Shown one piece after another: positions 19,313-29,474 of a stretch of 64,000 nucleotides of DNA. Numbering within the stretch: the first letter of the stretch is position 1; each line of letters begins with the position of its first letter. Source of the stretch: Chloroflexota bacterium (lineage in GTDB: Bacteria > Chloroflexota > Anaerolineae > Anaerolineales > UBA4823); contig JAJUJL010000016.1 of the NCBI GenBank assembly GCA_029265355.1, forward strand, positions 56,802-120,801, written 5' to 3'. Made by a program: the position numbers and the translations under genes. The notes beneath the pieces are model-generated. The model ran no database searches, was not told the origin of the DNA, and was given only the letters and a program-made list of their open reading frames with translations.

Positions 19313-20723
19313 TGTGAGCCTCCTCTGCATGGCTGCTTGGGCTGGCTTGATTATCATCATCCAGGTTCACATTGTTCTCAGAGCGGAGCTCGCGCTTGCG
19401 GCGCTCGGCAGGTATCAGGCCTGCCGGCCGGTAAATCATCATCAAGATCAAGATCAAACCAAACAGCATACGCTGGTACTTGGCAGGGTCGAGCTGCGTC
19501 GATAGATTCTTCCAGGCAAAATTAATGATCGGGATGACCGCATCAGACTGCCGCAGTTCGCTCAAATAGAGCGATAATCCCTGCAACACCTGCAGGTTCA
19601 AAATGACCACCACTGCTGCGCCGACGATCACACCCGGAATGCTTCCCAGGCCTCCTAAGATTACCATGGATAACACACCAATCGACTGCATAAACGAGAA
19701 TGATTCAGGGCTGACAAAGGTGCGGCTGGCAGCAAACAGCACCCCCATTGCGCCAGCAAAGGATGCCCCGGCAGCAAAAGCCGCCAGCTTCATTCGCACC
19801 AGCGGCACACCCATAGCAATGGCTGCCGTCTCATCTTCACGGATTGCGGTCCAGGCGCGCCCGATATTGGAGTCATCCAGCCGGTGTACAACCAGTATGA
19901 CGACCAAAATCACCGCCAAAGCCGCCAGGTAGAAGAACAGGTTATAGAACTCACCCTGGGAAATATTATGCCCCACCACTGGCTTGAGAACTGCATTCAA
20001 GCCATCCAAGAGCGGTTGGGGCAGCGGGGGTCGTTGGATCGGAGAGATTCCTTGTGGGCCGTTGGTCAGGTTGATCGGCTTATCCAGGTTATTCGCCAAA
20101 ACGCGAATGACCTCGCCAAAGCCCAGGGTCACGATGGCCAGGTAATCGCCGCGCAAGCGCAGCACCGGCAAACCCAATAAGATGCCCGTCAAAGCTGCCA
20201 GACCCACACCCAGGAAGATGAACAAGTAAAAAGCACCGGCCGGCAAGAAAAAGGGTGTATCTGGGTTGGCGGTTCCAGGAATTGCTTCCAAGAGATAAAG
20301 TTGCTGCGATCCGAAAATCGCCCACAGGTATGCCCCCACTGCATAAAATGCAACATATCCCAGGTCGAGCAGTCCGGCAAAGCCCACCACAATGTTCAAA
20401 CCCAGCGCCAAAGCCGCGAAGACGCTAATCTGGAAGATCGTTTCCAGGTAGAAGATGTTCCGCACACCCAGAATTGGCACCAAAACCAGGGCAATCAAGA
20501 TGCCCAATCCCAGTTTGGCGGACTTATCCAGGCGGATATAGTAGATCAACAATGCAGATGAGGCAAAAACCAGGAAGCCCACCAGGGAGCGCGGGCTGGT
20601 GTAGACCATTGCCGTCCCCAGCGCAAGATAGGCAATCGCAATCGCATACGGATGCCAGCCCCGATTCGCCCACCCAATCCCTTGGGCAAACCAGGCGGAG
20701 ATTCGTTCTCTTGATCCACCCAT
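19302..20723 (-). CDS. livM: branched-chain amino acid ABC transporter permease LivM
   Basis: GFAGLLDLGYVAFYAVGAY, LRLRGDYLAIVTLGFGEVIR motifs. Confidence 0.9.
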   Translation of the reverse strand: MGGSRERISAWFAQGIGWANRGWHPYAIAIAYLALGTAMVYTSPRSLVGFLVFASSALLIYYIRLDKSAKLGLGILIALVLVPILGVRNIFYLETIFQISVFAALALGLNIVVGFAGLLDLGYVAFYAVGAYLWAIFGSQQLYLLEAIPGTANPDTPFFLPAGAFYLFIFLGVGLAALTGILLGLPVLRLRGDYLAIVTLGFGEVIRVLANNLDKPINLTNGPQGISPIQRPPLPQPLLDGLNAVLKPVVGHNISQGEFYNLFFYLAALAVILVVILVVHRLDDSNIGRAWTAIREDETAAIAMGVPLVRMKLAAFAAGASFAGAMGVLFAASRTFVSPESFSFMQSIGVLSMVILGGLGSIPGVIVGAAVVVILNLQVLQGLSLYLSELRQSDAVIPIINFAWKNLSTQLDPAKYQRMLFGLILILMMIYRPAGLIPAERRKRELRSENNVNLDDDNQASPSSHAEEAHNAG

Positions 20724-20732
20724 GTCTGCCTC

Positions 20733-21920
20733 CTACGCCTTCTGCCCCACTTGCTCGCCGAGCAAGCCGGATGGGCGGAATATGAGTACCAGGATCAAAA
20801 TTCCAAACGCCAGGATATCTTTGTATTCTGCGCCAAAAGCACCGACCGTGAAGACGTTCAAATATGAACCTGCGAATGTCTCCAGCATCCCCAACACAAT
20901 GCCTCCCAGCAGCGCGCCGGTGATATTGCCGATGCCACCCAAGACTGCCGCAGTGAACGCTTTGATGCCCGGGAAGAAGCCGACAAAAGGATCAATGCGC
21001 GTAAACTTCAAAGCATACAGCACGCCAGCCGCGCCGCCCAGCGCTCCGCCAATCAGAAAAGTGAGCGAGATAATTCGATTGACATTGATTCCCATCAAAC
21101 TGGCGGTGGCCTGGTCTTGCGCCACCGAACGGATGGCTTTGCCCAGCTTGGTTGCATTGACCAGATAATTCAATCCAACCAGCATTAAGATCGCCGCAAA
21201 AATTACCCAAACAGACTTAACCTGAATATCCAGGTTGATGTTGGTTCCCAAATAGGGAATGCTCGCCAGGGAAAAGCGTTCGTCAAAGTTCCCAAAGGTC
21301 GGTATGATGCGGTGGAACTGGCCTGTGGTCAGGCTCTCGATCAATCGGATGGCATCTTGCAAGAAAAAAGACACCCCAATTGCCGAGATCAGCGGAACCA
21401 GGCGCGGGGCATGACGTAATGGACGGTAGGCGCTCATCTCAACCAGGATGGCTACTGACCCTGCCGCGATCATCCCCAGCAGGATCGCCAGGATCAACCA
21501 CAAGTAAGCCGATAAGTTCGATGCTCCGCTCAGCATCCCGGCGCTTTCCAGGAAAATCAGGGCTTCAACGCCCACAAAGGCGCCGATGGCAAAGATTTCA
21601 CTGTGGGCGAAGTTGATAAACTCCAGCACACCATACACCATCGTGTAACCCAACGCAATCGCGGCGTACACAAAGCCAATCGTCACACCATCGATGAGCA
21701 CCTGCGGCAGATTTACCAACGTGTAGGTGAATATATCCATGCCGTTGCGCTCGATGGTCGCCTGATCTGCGGCTGACCCACGCAAAAGCAGCGCCAGCAA
21801 CAAGATCAGCAAGGAAAGCACCACACCGCTTGCGGTCACAAAGACCACAATTTGGCCCAACGGCCGTAAGATTTCTCGAATGGTCTGAGAGTTGAAAACC
21901 CGTCGCATGAGAGCTCCCAA
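20733..21920 (-). CDS. livH: branched-chain amino acid ABC transporter permease LivH
   Basis: ALGYTMVYGVLEFINFAHSEIFAIGAFVG; KAFTAAVLGGIGNITGALLGG. Confidence 0.9.
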   Translation of the reverse strand: MGALMRRVFNSQTIREILRPLGQIVVFVTASGVVLSLLILLLALLLRGSAADQATIERNGMDIFTYTLVNLPQVLIDGVTIGFVYAAIALGYTMVYGVLEFINFAHSEIFAIGAFVGVEALIFLESAGMLSGASNLSAYLWLILAILLGMIAAGSVAILVEMSAYRPLRHAPRLVPLISAIGVSFFLQDAIRLIESLTTGQFHRIIPTFGNFDERFSLASIPYLGTNINLDIQVKSVWVIFAAILMLVGLNYLVNATKLGKAIRSVAQDQATASLMGINVNRIISLTFLIGGALGGAAGVLYALKFTRIDPFVGFFPGIKAFTAAVLGGIGNITGALLGGIVLGMLETFAGSYLNVFTVGAFGAEYKDILAFGILILVLIFRPSGLLGEQVGQKA

Positions 21921-21957
21921 ATCGAAACTTCCCGCTCGCTGCTGAAGTCTGTTGCCA

Positions 21958-21990
21958 GGCGGGCAGCCATTTCATTTCCGGCTGCCCGCC
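21958..21990 (-). promoter_or_regulatory. 11-bp perfect inverted repeat between the substrate-binding protein and permease genes
   Basis: GGCGGGCAGCC-ATTTCATTTCC-GGCTGCCCGCC, no poly-T tract. Confidence 0.7.
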
Positions 21991-22030
21991 CGGACAGCTC
22001 ATCAATGAGTTGGAGTAATCGGATCGACGC

Positions 22031-23230
22031 TTATTGCGGTGGAGCAATCTCTAGCGTCTGGTCGATTGTATTATCGTTCCACTTCTCAGGATCGGCTGAG
22101 GTCACCTGGATGACGAAGTACTTCGCCGTGGTCAGGTCGCCTTTGGCGTTGAAATTGATCGTGCCGGTGATGCCCGGGAAATCCTTCAAAGCACGCACTG
22201 CCTCAGTGACCTGGGCGCGGGTAGGCAGCTTGTTGCCATTGGCCACAGCAGCGTTCTCGATCGCCTTCAAACAAATCGCCATCGAGTCATAACCCTGAGC
22301 GGCGAATGGCTTCGGGTCTGCATTATACTTGGCCTTGAAGTCCGTTTGGAACTTGGCGGTGCCTGGGTACAATTTCGCCGGGCCAGCAACGGTGGTGTAG
22401 TACACACCGCCGCCTTCCAGCAGCGCTGCGCCGCCGATCTTGATCGCTTCGGGTGAGTCGTAGCCATCATCGCTCAAGAACATGCCCAGGTAGCCTTTCT
22501 CGCGAGCCTGCTTGAAAAGCACAGAAGCCTGGTCGTAAATGCCGCCAAAGTAGAGCACGTCCGGATTAGCCGCCAGTACGGGCGCCAAGATGGCATCGAA
22601 GTTGGCTTTCTCCTCGGTGCCTTCGAAACCGACGACCTGCATCCCCAGGCGCTCAGCTTCGCGCTTGAAGAATTCAGCAATACCCTGTCCATACGCAGTC
22701 TTGTCGTGAATGACGTAGGCGGTCTTCATGCCCTTGCCAAAGGCAAACTGCGCACCCACCACCCCCTGCACGTCATCGCGACCCACGATGCGGCTGACTT
22801 CAGCATAGCCTCGGTCAGTCACACGTGGATTGGTATTGGCAGGAGAGACATTCGCCAAGTTGGCTGTGTGATATTCCTCTGATGAGGGAATCTGCACACC
22901 GGAATTGTAGTGTCCAACCACGCACAGAACCTCGGGATCAGCCACAATGCGCTTGGCATTCGCCACACCCTGGTCAGGATTGGCCTGGTCATCGTAGGGC
23001 GCCAATTCAACCTTGAAGCCCATCGCCTCCAATGGACCTTTGAGTTGCTCCAGCGCCAGCTCAGCACCATTCTTGATGTCCACACCGATCGCCGATTGGC
23101 CACCCGACAAGGGGCTCTGCGTTGCGATCTTGATCGTGCCGCCGCCAGTTGCACCGCCGCCAGCGCAGGCGGTCAAGATCATAGCCGCGATCATTAGCAG
23201 CGAAATGATTGGAAACAGGCGTTTGTTCAT
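22031..23230 (-). CDS. branched-chain amino acid ABC transporter substrate-binding lipoprotein
   Basis: Lipobox LTACAGG; IKIATQSPLSGGQSAIGVDIKNGAELAL; periplasmic-binding type I fold features. Confidence 0.9.
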   Translation of the reverse strand: MNKRLFPIISLLMIAAMILTACAGGGATGGGTIKIATQSPLSGGQSAIGVDIKNGAELALEQLKGPLEAMGFKVELAPYDDQANPDQGVANAKRIVADPEVLCVVGHYNSGVQIPSSEEYHTANLANVSPANTNPRVTDRGYAEVSRIVGRDDVQGVVGAQFAFGKGMKTAYVIHDKTAYGQGIAEFFKREAERLGMQVVGFEGTEEKANFDAILAPVLAANPDVLYFGGIYDQASVLFKQAREKGYLGMFLSDDGYDSPEAIKIGGAALLEGGGVYYTTVAGPAKLYPGTAKFQTDFKAKYNADPKPFAAQGYDSMAICLKAIENAAVANGNKLPTRAQVTEAVRALKDFPGITGTINFNAKGDLTTAKYFVIQVTSADPEKWNDNTIDQTLEIAPPQ

Positions 23231-23771
23231 AATTCTCCTCTACATCCTTGGTCGATTGATTAGGCTCATCTACTACGGGTCGCTCAATGAGTTTCACAAA
23301 TTTGGCTCGCTTATCGCTTGAGTTGCACCTCCTGTGGATGAGTAATCGATCATCATCCGGCTAGTTTCCCATCGCGGGACTGGTTTGTACCGGTTTGAGA
23401 CAGAGAGAATGGTAGGCGACAAAAATGAGCTCCTGGCCAGAAAAGCCAGCTACGCAGTCTATGCCCCCATAAATTGGCAGCGTGGAGTGCTTCCTGAGAT
23501 AATGCCACCACTTAGCATTCCTTTCGCAGTGCAAAAGCAGTTAGATCTTGGAAGCAAGCAATAATGAAGTCTAAATCATTATTCAATCTATGTCCAGAGG
23601 GGAAGATAATAAATATGTAAAAATTCCGTGTGAGCGCCAGGGTAGATACCAGCATGCAAAGCCCTGTCAAGCCTTTTATCGCTGACCTTCGGACAAGGGC
23701 TTGGACAACATCCAATTCACGGGTCATTGCGAGATGTTTCCATATTTTTGTCCGATCTTCAGTTATCAGCT

Positions 23772-23800
23772 TTGACATATATTGTCTTGCTGGGTATAAT
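23772..23800 (+). promoter_or_regulatory. sigma-70-type promoter, perfect consensus
   Basis: TTGACA (23772-23777), 17-nt spacer, TATAAT (23795-23800), ~90 bp upstream of the S1-domain gene. Confidence 0.85.
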
Positions 23801-23889
23801 ATCACTTCGCGGGCTAATCCGCACCTCTTATGACGCAAATTAGCCGCCGCACAGGCGGCTTGAAATCTTATAAATCGGGAGAAAGCGCT

Positions 23890-24681
23890 ATGGAAACAGA
23901 AACACAAATCACCTCAGAGAGCGCCCCCAACCTCAACCTAAACGAAATCAAACGCAAGACCAGGTTTACCGGAACTATCCTGAAAACCACTCTGGCTGGC
24001 GCACTGGTTGACATTGGCTTGGGTATCCCTGGGGTTGTCCACATCTCGCAAATTCAGGAGCAACCCATCAATCGGGTAGAAGATGTGGTCAAAGTTGGTC
24101 AAACAGTAGATGTTTGGGTGCGCAAAGTCGATGCTAAAAGGAACCGCATTGAACTGACGATGATCCAGCCGCTCGGCCTGGAATGGCGAGAGATCGAACC
24201 AGGTATGGTGCTCAAAGGTCGGGTCACTCGTCTGGAAAAATTTGGCGCCTTCGTTGATATCGGGGCAGAACGCCCAGGTCTCGTTCACATCAGCGAGATG
24301 ACCCACGATTACGTGAAGAATCCGGCTGAAATCGTCAAAGAAGGCGATGAGGTCGACGTTCAGGTGTTGGATGTGAACAAGCGCAAGAAACAAATACGCT
24401 TGAGCATGAAATCTTTGATCGAAAAACCTGAAGCTACCGTAAAAACCATCATGGAACGCAGGGATAAAGAGAAAGAACGCGAGCGCGAGGCGATCCCTGA
24501 AGAGGTGGAAAAAGAGGAACCGGTGCCCACCGCAATGGAGATCGCGTTGCGCGAAGCCATGGAGCGACGCCAGCAGCACCAGGGCGGTCAAAAGAAAAAC
24601 AAGCGCAAGAATACCGGCAGCGATGAGATTGATCGCATCCTGGCGCGCACATTGGACCACAAAGTTCGTACAGGAAGATAA
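23890..24681 (+). CDS. S1 RNA-binding domain protein (two S1 repeats)
   Basis: Two S1 motifs: GTILKTTLAGALVDIGLGIPGVVHISQI and GRVTRLEKFGAFVDIGAERPGLVHISEM; basic C-terminus; ATG 23890 with upstream GGGAGAAAG. Confidence 0.85.
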   Translation: METETQITSESAPNLNLNEIKRKTRFTGTILKTTLAGALVDIGLGIPGVVHISQIQEQPINRVEDVVKVGQTVDVWVRKVDAKRNRIELTMIQPLGLEWREIEPGMVLKGRVTRLEKFGAFVDIGAERPGLVHISEMTHDYVKNPAEIVKEGDEVDVQVLDVNKRKKQIRLSMKSLIEKPEATVKTIMERRDKEKEREREAIPEEVEKEEPVPTAMEIALREAMERRQQHQGGQKKNKRKNTGSDEIDRILARTLDHKVRTGR

Positions 24682-24708
24682 AATCGCCCGGAGCGCTTTG
24701 ATCCCAAG

Positions 24709-24746
24709 AAAAAATCCCGCTGAGAAGCTACAGCGGGATTTTTTCT
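24709..24746. terminator. bidirectional intrinsic terminator between convergent genes
   Basis: AAAAATCCCGCTG ... CAGCGGGATTTTTT. Confidence 0.85.
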
Positions 24747-24752
24747 AACGGG

Positions 24753-26063
24753 TCATTCGTACTTCAAAGCATTTACCGGTATCAGAGTTGCAGCCCGTAA
24801 GGCTGGATACAATCCCGAAAGCAAACCAATGAAAACCGAAAATATCAATGCAAAAATTGGCAGCCATGCCGGAGTATAAACCGCCAGCGCCGGTGGTGGT
24901 CCACCCTGGTTGGCTGCCTGCCCGGCAAAGTAGGCCAACGCTAACACATTAATAATCTGCCCAGCGCTCCAACCAACCACTACCCCTCCCAAACCCCCAA
25001 CAAAACCAATCCCAGCAGCTTCTCCGAGAAATACACTCAAAACATCGCGGTTGGTCGCTCCAATGGCTTTCATCAACCCGATTTCGCGGGTGCGCTCCAG
25101 AATAGCCATCGCCATGGTGTTCGCAATACCAATCGCAGCCACCAAAAGGGCAATTGCCCCTACGCCGCCAAAGATGACTTGCAGCACCAGGTAAAAACTG
25201 TTGATCCCTTCGACGAAAGCCTGGGGTGTGTAAGACTGGAATCCCATTGCATTGATCTGTTCAGAGATATCCAGCACATTCTTAACGTCGGAAACCTTCA
25301 CAGTCACAAAGGGATAGCCATCCCGGTTGCGATCTATGCGCCGCCCACCGCCCCATTCGTTGAATGCGGTCATCTCATCAATCGAGATGTAAATCGTATA
25401 GTCAGCTTCTCCAGATTGCGCCAACACGCCGGTGACCCGCAAGGGCACCGATTTGCGCACTTCCACACCATCCTGCGTCCACTTGATCAGTGTCAGCTTC
25501 AGATTGGCGTTCATCAGATCAGGCGGGGGAGGCGGCTCCTGCCCCGGGCGCAGGCGGGGATCATAAAACTGTTCGCTTACCCGGTAGCCCACGATCACCG
25601 TGCCTCGCTCCAATACCGTTGTGCCTTGCTCAGCCCTCAATCCAAGCTCACTCAAATCTTGCAAGCCGATACCTTGAAGATTGGCCCAGGTTTCCAAGCG
25701 CTGGTAATTCAGCATACCGCCATACATCAAGAAGTCACGCGGGATGACTGTCTCCACGCCAGGAATGGCAGCAATATCCTGAAGTGCGCTGGTGGTGAGC
25801 TTGATCTCGTTTCCTGGTTGCCCTGGCCCTCCTACCGGACCTGGCATGGTGACTTCACTGTATCCCGGGTTGACCTGGATCAGCGATAAGTCTCCGATGC
25901 CATACAATTGAGAAGTGGCGTTGCGCTGTAGTCCAATCGCCAGGGATACCAGGACGACAACGGCCGCGGAACCAATCACTACGCCCACAGCGGTCAGCGC
26001 CACCCGCGCTTTGCGCCGGGATAAATTTTCCAGGATCAGCAGAACAAGATCAAGGAATGACAT
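24753..26063 (-). CDS. MacB-like ABC transporter permease (FtsX domain)
   Basis: N-terminal TM RRKARVALTAVGVVIGSAAVV; MacB periplasmic core; C-terminal FtsX TMs (AIANTMAMAILERTREIGLMKAIGATNRDV). Confidence 0.85.
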   Translation of the reverse strand: MSFLDLVLLILENLSRRKARVALTAVGVVIGSAAVVVLVSLAIGLQRNATSQLYGIGDLSLIQVNPGYSEVTMPGPVGGPGQPGNEIKLTTSALQDIAAIPGVETVIPRDFLMYGGMLNYQRLETWANLQGIGLQDLSELGLRAEQGTTVLERGTVIVGYRVSEQFYDPRLRPGQEPPPPPDLMNANLKLTLIKWTQDGVEVRKSVPLRVTGVLAQSGEADYTIYISIDEMTAFNEWGGGRRIDRNRDGYPFVTVKVSDVKNVLDISEQINAMGFQSYTPQAFVEGINSFYLVLQVIFGGVGAIALLVAAIGIANTMAMAILERTREIGLMKAIGATNRDVLSVFLGEAAGIGFVGGLGGVVVGWSAGQIINVLALAYFAGQAANQGGPPPALAVYTPAWLPIFALIFSVFIGLLSGLYPALRAATLIPVNALKYE

Positions 26064-26066
26064 CGT

Positions 26067-27710
26067 TTATCCTTTGATTGGCGCCCGTGGAACAGGCTCC
26101 TCGATGGGAACATCGCTCGGCGGCATTTCCACCGGAGCGGGCTGCAACGTTCCGCTATCCAAACCGAATAAACCCTTCAAGAAACGCAGCACTTTTTGCC
26201 AGAAAGTCTCCGGCTCGGATGGAAGTGGGAAACCGCCATCAGGAGGGATACCCTCCCCACCTCCATCCACTCCCGGCTCCGGCATCACCATCTCTTGAAC
26301 CTCAATGGTCAATGTGCGGGTGATCACCTGGGGCTGGTTGAAATCGTCGGTGTAATCGATGGTGATCAGCAATTCCAAGGGCCCTGGTAAATCGGGTGTG
26401 AGAATCGCATCCAGGGTGTAATATCCGCCCACATCCAGCGCGCCAACCAGGATCGAATCATTCATCATCTGCCCGGCAGTCGTGCTCACCCGCATGGTGC
26501 CCAGGATGACCGATTTTCGCCCCAGGTTGACAACCTGCAGAGGCAGAGTGCCAGTTTGCCCGGCAAAGAAAGGATCTGGAGGCCGATAAAAGTTTACATC
26601 CACCTGTGGTGGAGAGTAAACCAACAAGGTGACCACCTGGTCATCGTTGAACACCGCGCCGCGCGCATCCGTATAAGTGAACGAAATTTTCATCGGATAA
26701 GCGCCCGGGTTTGTCGAAGCGTTGACGATCAACTCTGCTGAAGCCTGCAAACGCTGCGTCTGGGAGAGATCGCCCAGGAATTGCACATTCGAAGCCGCCA
26801 CTGGCGCAAAGTTGCCGAAGTCGCCGCTGCCGCCCGAGACGCCTCCGACATCAGGCGTACCGGGCAAACCGCCAGAAGATCCACTACCACCGCCGATGAT
26901 CATCGTGACGCGTTTGGCATCCGCGTTGCCCAGGTTTTCAATTTCTAAAGTCAGTTTGAATCGGTAGCCTGGCTGCAGAAGAGGAACATCGGTTTCATAC
27001 GAGGTGATCAATATCTGGGGTCTGAAGCTGGGCAGAGCGGTTGGCGTCGGTGTGGGTGTGGCGGTTGGCTGCGCTACATAGCGTGAAGGCGTTATCGGTA
27101 TGCTCAAATTGAAAGTGCCCGTGTAGGATACAGCATCGGCGTCATCGTAAGACAGCGTCATCACCACCGTGCCAAAGCGTTTACCGAGCAAATCCATGCT
27201 AGCAGTCAGCGGTTGGTTGAGTTTGATCCGCTCTCCCGGGTCCAATTCGGTTTTTGCCAGAACACCACCGCTCACCCTGGGCACAAAATCTCCTGGCGTG
27301 AAGGTTGCGACGATGTTGAAGGCCAGGCGATTGCCGACATTTTTCAACCGCACCTGCAGAGTAAATTCCTGACCGGCTTCAACGGACTCCTGCCCAATCT
27401 CATAGGACTCAACCACGATCAACGGGCGACCCGGATCTGCGGGCTGACTCGTTGCAGTGGGCGCGATCGCCTCGGTTGGCGCCGGCGCAACCGTCGCCGT
27501 GGACGTGATTTGCTGAGGCGCCGATTGAAGATCAAAGCCCGGTTCGAATGCCATCCCACCACCGGGCATCAGGTAGCGGCTTGCCGCGCCGCTATCGCCT
27601 CTCAACTCGGAACCCTGCACAGGCGCCGCGGCCACAGACTGCTCTGCCATTAAGATCAAAACAGCCAGCATACCAACCCAAAAGAGCCGATGTAAACGAT
27701 GTCTATTCAT
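26067..27710 (-). CDS. secreted CARDB/COG1361-like protein with C-terminal region, part of an ABC export operon
   Basis: Signal peptide; repeated beta-rich segments (FTLQVRLKNVGNRLAFNIVATF, FKLTLEIENLGNADAKRVTMII); overlaps ATPase gene. Confidence 0.7.
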   Translation of the reverse strand: MNRHRLHRLFWVGMLAVLILMAEQSVAAAPVQGSELRGDSGAASRYLMPGGGMAFEPGFDLQSAPQQITSTATVAPAPTEAIAPTATSQPADPGRPLIVVESYEIGQESVEAGQEFTLQVRLKNVGNRLAFNIVATFTPGDFVPRVSGGVLAKTELDPGERIKLNQPLTASMDLLGKRFGTVVMTLSYDDADAVSYTGTFNLSIPITPSRYVAQPTATPTPTPTALPSFRPQILITSYETDVPLLQPGYRFKLTLEIENLGNADAKRVTMIIGGGSGSSGGLPGTPDVGGVSGGSGDFGNFAPVAASNVQFLGDLSQTQRLQASAELIVNASTNPGAYPMKISFTYTDARGAVFNDDQVVTLLVYSPPQVDVNFYRPPDPFFAGQTGTLPLQVVNLGRKSVILGTMRVSTTAGQMMNDSILVGALDVGGYYTLDAILTPDLPGPLELLITIDYTDDFNQPQVITRTLTIEVQEMVMPEPGVDGGGEGIPPDGGFPLPSEPETFWQKVLRFLKGLFGLDSGTLQPAPVEMPPSDVPIEEPVPRAPIKG

Positions 27711-28464
27711 GGTTCTTATCCTCTATTGGGCTGCCATCGGTCTTGACAGCCTCTCCTGGATGCGGATTTCCCGCTGGAGTGATGTTTTTGCCATCCACAA
27801 TCCGCCCATCCAACAATTCTACAGTATGGGTAGCAAATTGAGTCATGCGGTGATCATGGGTGACTACCACAACTGTTTTACCGCTGCGGTGCAATTCTGA
27901 AAGCAGCATCATCACGCTCATGCCGCTGGATGTATCCAGGTTGCCAGTCGGTTCATCCGCCAGGATGAGCTGCGGATCATTGATCAAGGCTCGCGCAATG
28001 GCAACTCTCTGCTGCTGACCACCGGATAGCTCAGTCGGGCGGTGATAAGCCCGGTCTTCCAGGCCAACCCGTTTTAAAATGGACAAGGCCCGTTCGCGGC
28101 GTTTGCGCCGCGGCACACGGGCAAAACGCATGGGAAAGATAATATTGTCCAGGGCGGTCATACTGGAGATCAGGTTAAACGATTGAAAGATGAAACCCAC
28201 AAATCGCCGGCGAAAAACCGCCAGGTCATTCTCGTCCATCGCCTCCAGCGATTGCCCGGCGACTTCGATGTGCCCAGAAGTGGGCCGGTCGAGACCGCCC
28301 AAAAGGTGCAACAGGGTGCTTTTTCCCGAGCCGGAAGGACCCATGATCACCCAAAAAGTGTTGGGCGTGATTTCCAGGTCCACGCCATCCAAAGCACGCA
28401 CCTCCACGCGTCCCATACGGTAGGTTTTCCGCAAATCGGAAATACGGATGAACGCTTCAGGCAT
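27703..28464 (-). CDS. ABC transporter ATP-binding protein (MacB/LolD type)
   Basis: [49 protein letters not shown]. Confidence 0.92.
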   Translation of the reverse strand: MPEAFIRISDLRKTYRMGRVEVRALDGVDLEITPNTFWVIMGPSGSGKSTLLHLLGGLDRPTSGHIEVAGQSLEAMDENDLAVFRRRFVGFIFQSFNLISSMTALDNIIFPMRFARVPRRKRRERALSILKRVGLEDRAYHRPTELSGGQQQRVAIARALINDPQLILADEPTGNLDTSSGMSVMMLLSELHRSGKTVVVVTHDHRMTQFATHTVELLDGRIVDGKNITPAGNPHPGEAVKTDGSPIEDKNHE

Positions 28465-28470
28465 AACCGG

Positions 28471-29253
28471 TTAGAAGAAAAATGGGCGCACGATGGTGAG
28501 ACCACCAAGCTGGGTGAGCAAGAAGGTGAGCAAAGCCTGCAAGCCCAGTACCAGCAGCATGGTGATCAAGATACTGAGCCACGCCTTACCAGGTGCCACC
28601 CCGATGCCTTTCCTTGCCCCCAGGTAGAGAAGCACAATATGCCAGATCAAATAAATATCCACCAGGGCCAGAAAAGCCCGCAGGTACGCCATGAAACCGG
28701 CGGCATCCGGAGCAATGAAGCCGGACAAGCCAGGTTGGTCGATCATTTGCCGCGTGCTCAACAGCGCGATCACCCGCACCAGCTCCCTCAAGGAAAAGGG
28801 CAGGCTCGACCAGGCGACCAGGTTGAGGGATGTGAGCGTTTCCCCACGGCCTCCCACCATCGTGAAAACCAGGTGCAGCGCTCCGCTCACCAGTAACCAG
28901 CCAAGCCAGATCGCACCAATCGCCGTGAGGGCCGGAAAAATGTACACAAACACCGGCCCCGAAGTCGCCTGCATGGCCTGCATAAATTGTGCCTGCTGTT
29001 CGGGGGAATAATATTGAAAATCGGGAGGAAGCGGTACATTGCCGCTTTGCGCAGAAAGCTGGCGCACCCAGCCATTGGCAGCAACGCGCGCCAGGGCTGT
29101 GAGGGTGTACACCAACAATGGAAGCAGCCATACCGGGCGCGTTTGGGCTGCTATGCTTGCAAAAGTTGCTCGAGAGCGGAATAATGCACCTGCCAACCAA
29201 CCAAAGGGTAGTCGACGGGAAGATTCGAGCGCCGGTTGTTCAATTTCTGCCAT
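28471..29253 (-). CDS. Yip1-family membrane protein
   Basis: Multi-TM, Yip1-like organisation; first gene of the ABC operon. Confidence 0.6.
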   Translation of the reverse strand: MAEIEQPALESSRRLPFGWLAGALFRSRATFASIAAQTRPVWLLPLLVYTLTALARVAANGWVRQLSAQSGNVPLPPDFQYYSPEQQAQFMQAMQATSGPVFVYIFPALTAIGAIWLGWLLVSGALHLVFTMVGGRGETLTSLNLVAWSSLPFSLRELVRVIALLSTRQMIDQPGLSGFIAPDAAGFMAYLRAFLALVDIYLIWHIVLLYLGARKGIGVAPGKAWLSILITMLLVLGLQALLTFLLTQLGGLTIVRPFFF

Positions 29254-29415
29254 AGCTATGCCTTCGTCCTTGCGTCGGTGAGTTGAGGTGTAAATATCGT
29301 TTGTTGAGCTGTATCAGGCGCGCTGCCTGCAGCGATTTTATCACGGGATTCGTTGCTTAATTTAGCTGACACTGCCCTGGATGGGCAGTTCACAGGCTAG
29401 ACGTACTCCAGAGAA

Positions 29416-29458
29416 AAAAAGTTCCCTCTGCGGCTGTATGCCACAGAGGGAACTTTTT
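29416..29458 (-). terminator. intrinsic terminator downstream of dnaK
   Basis: AAAAAGTTCCCTCTG - 13 nt - CAGAGGGAACTTTTT. Confidence 0.9.
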
Positions 29459-29474
29459 AGCAAAACCATGTCGG

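Noticed and set aside
23512-23907. 131-aa minus-strand ORF in the livK-S1 intergenic region
   Set aside because: It overlaps the consensus promoter and the start of the S1-domain gene on the opposite strand, with no coding signature.
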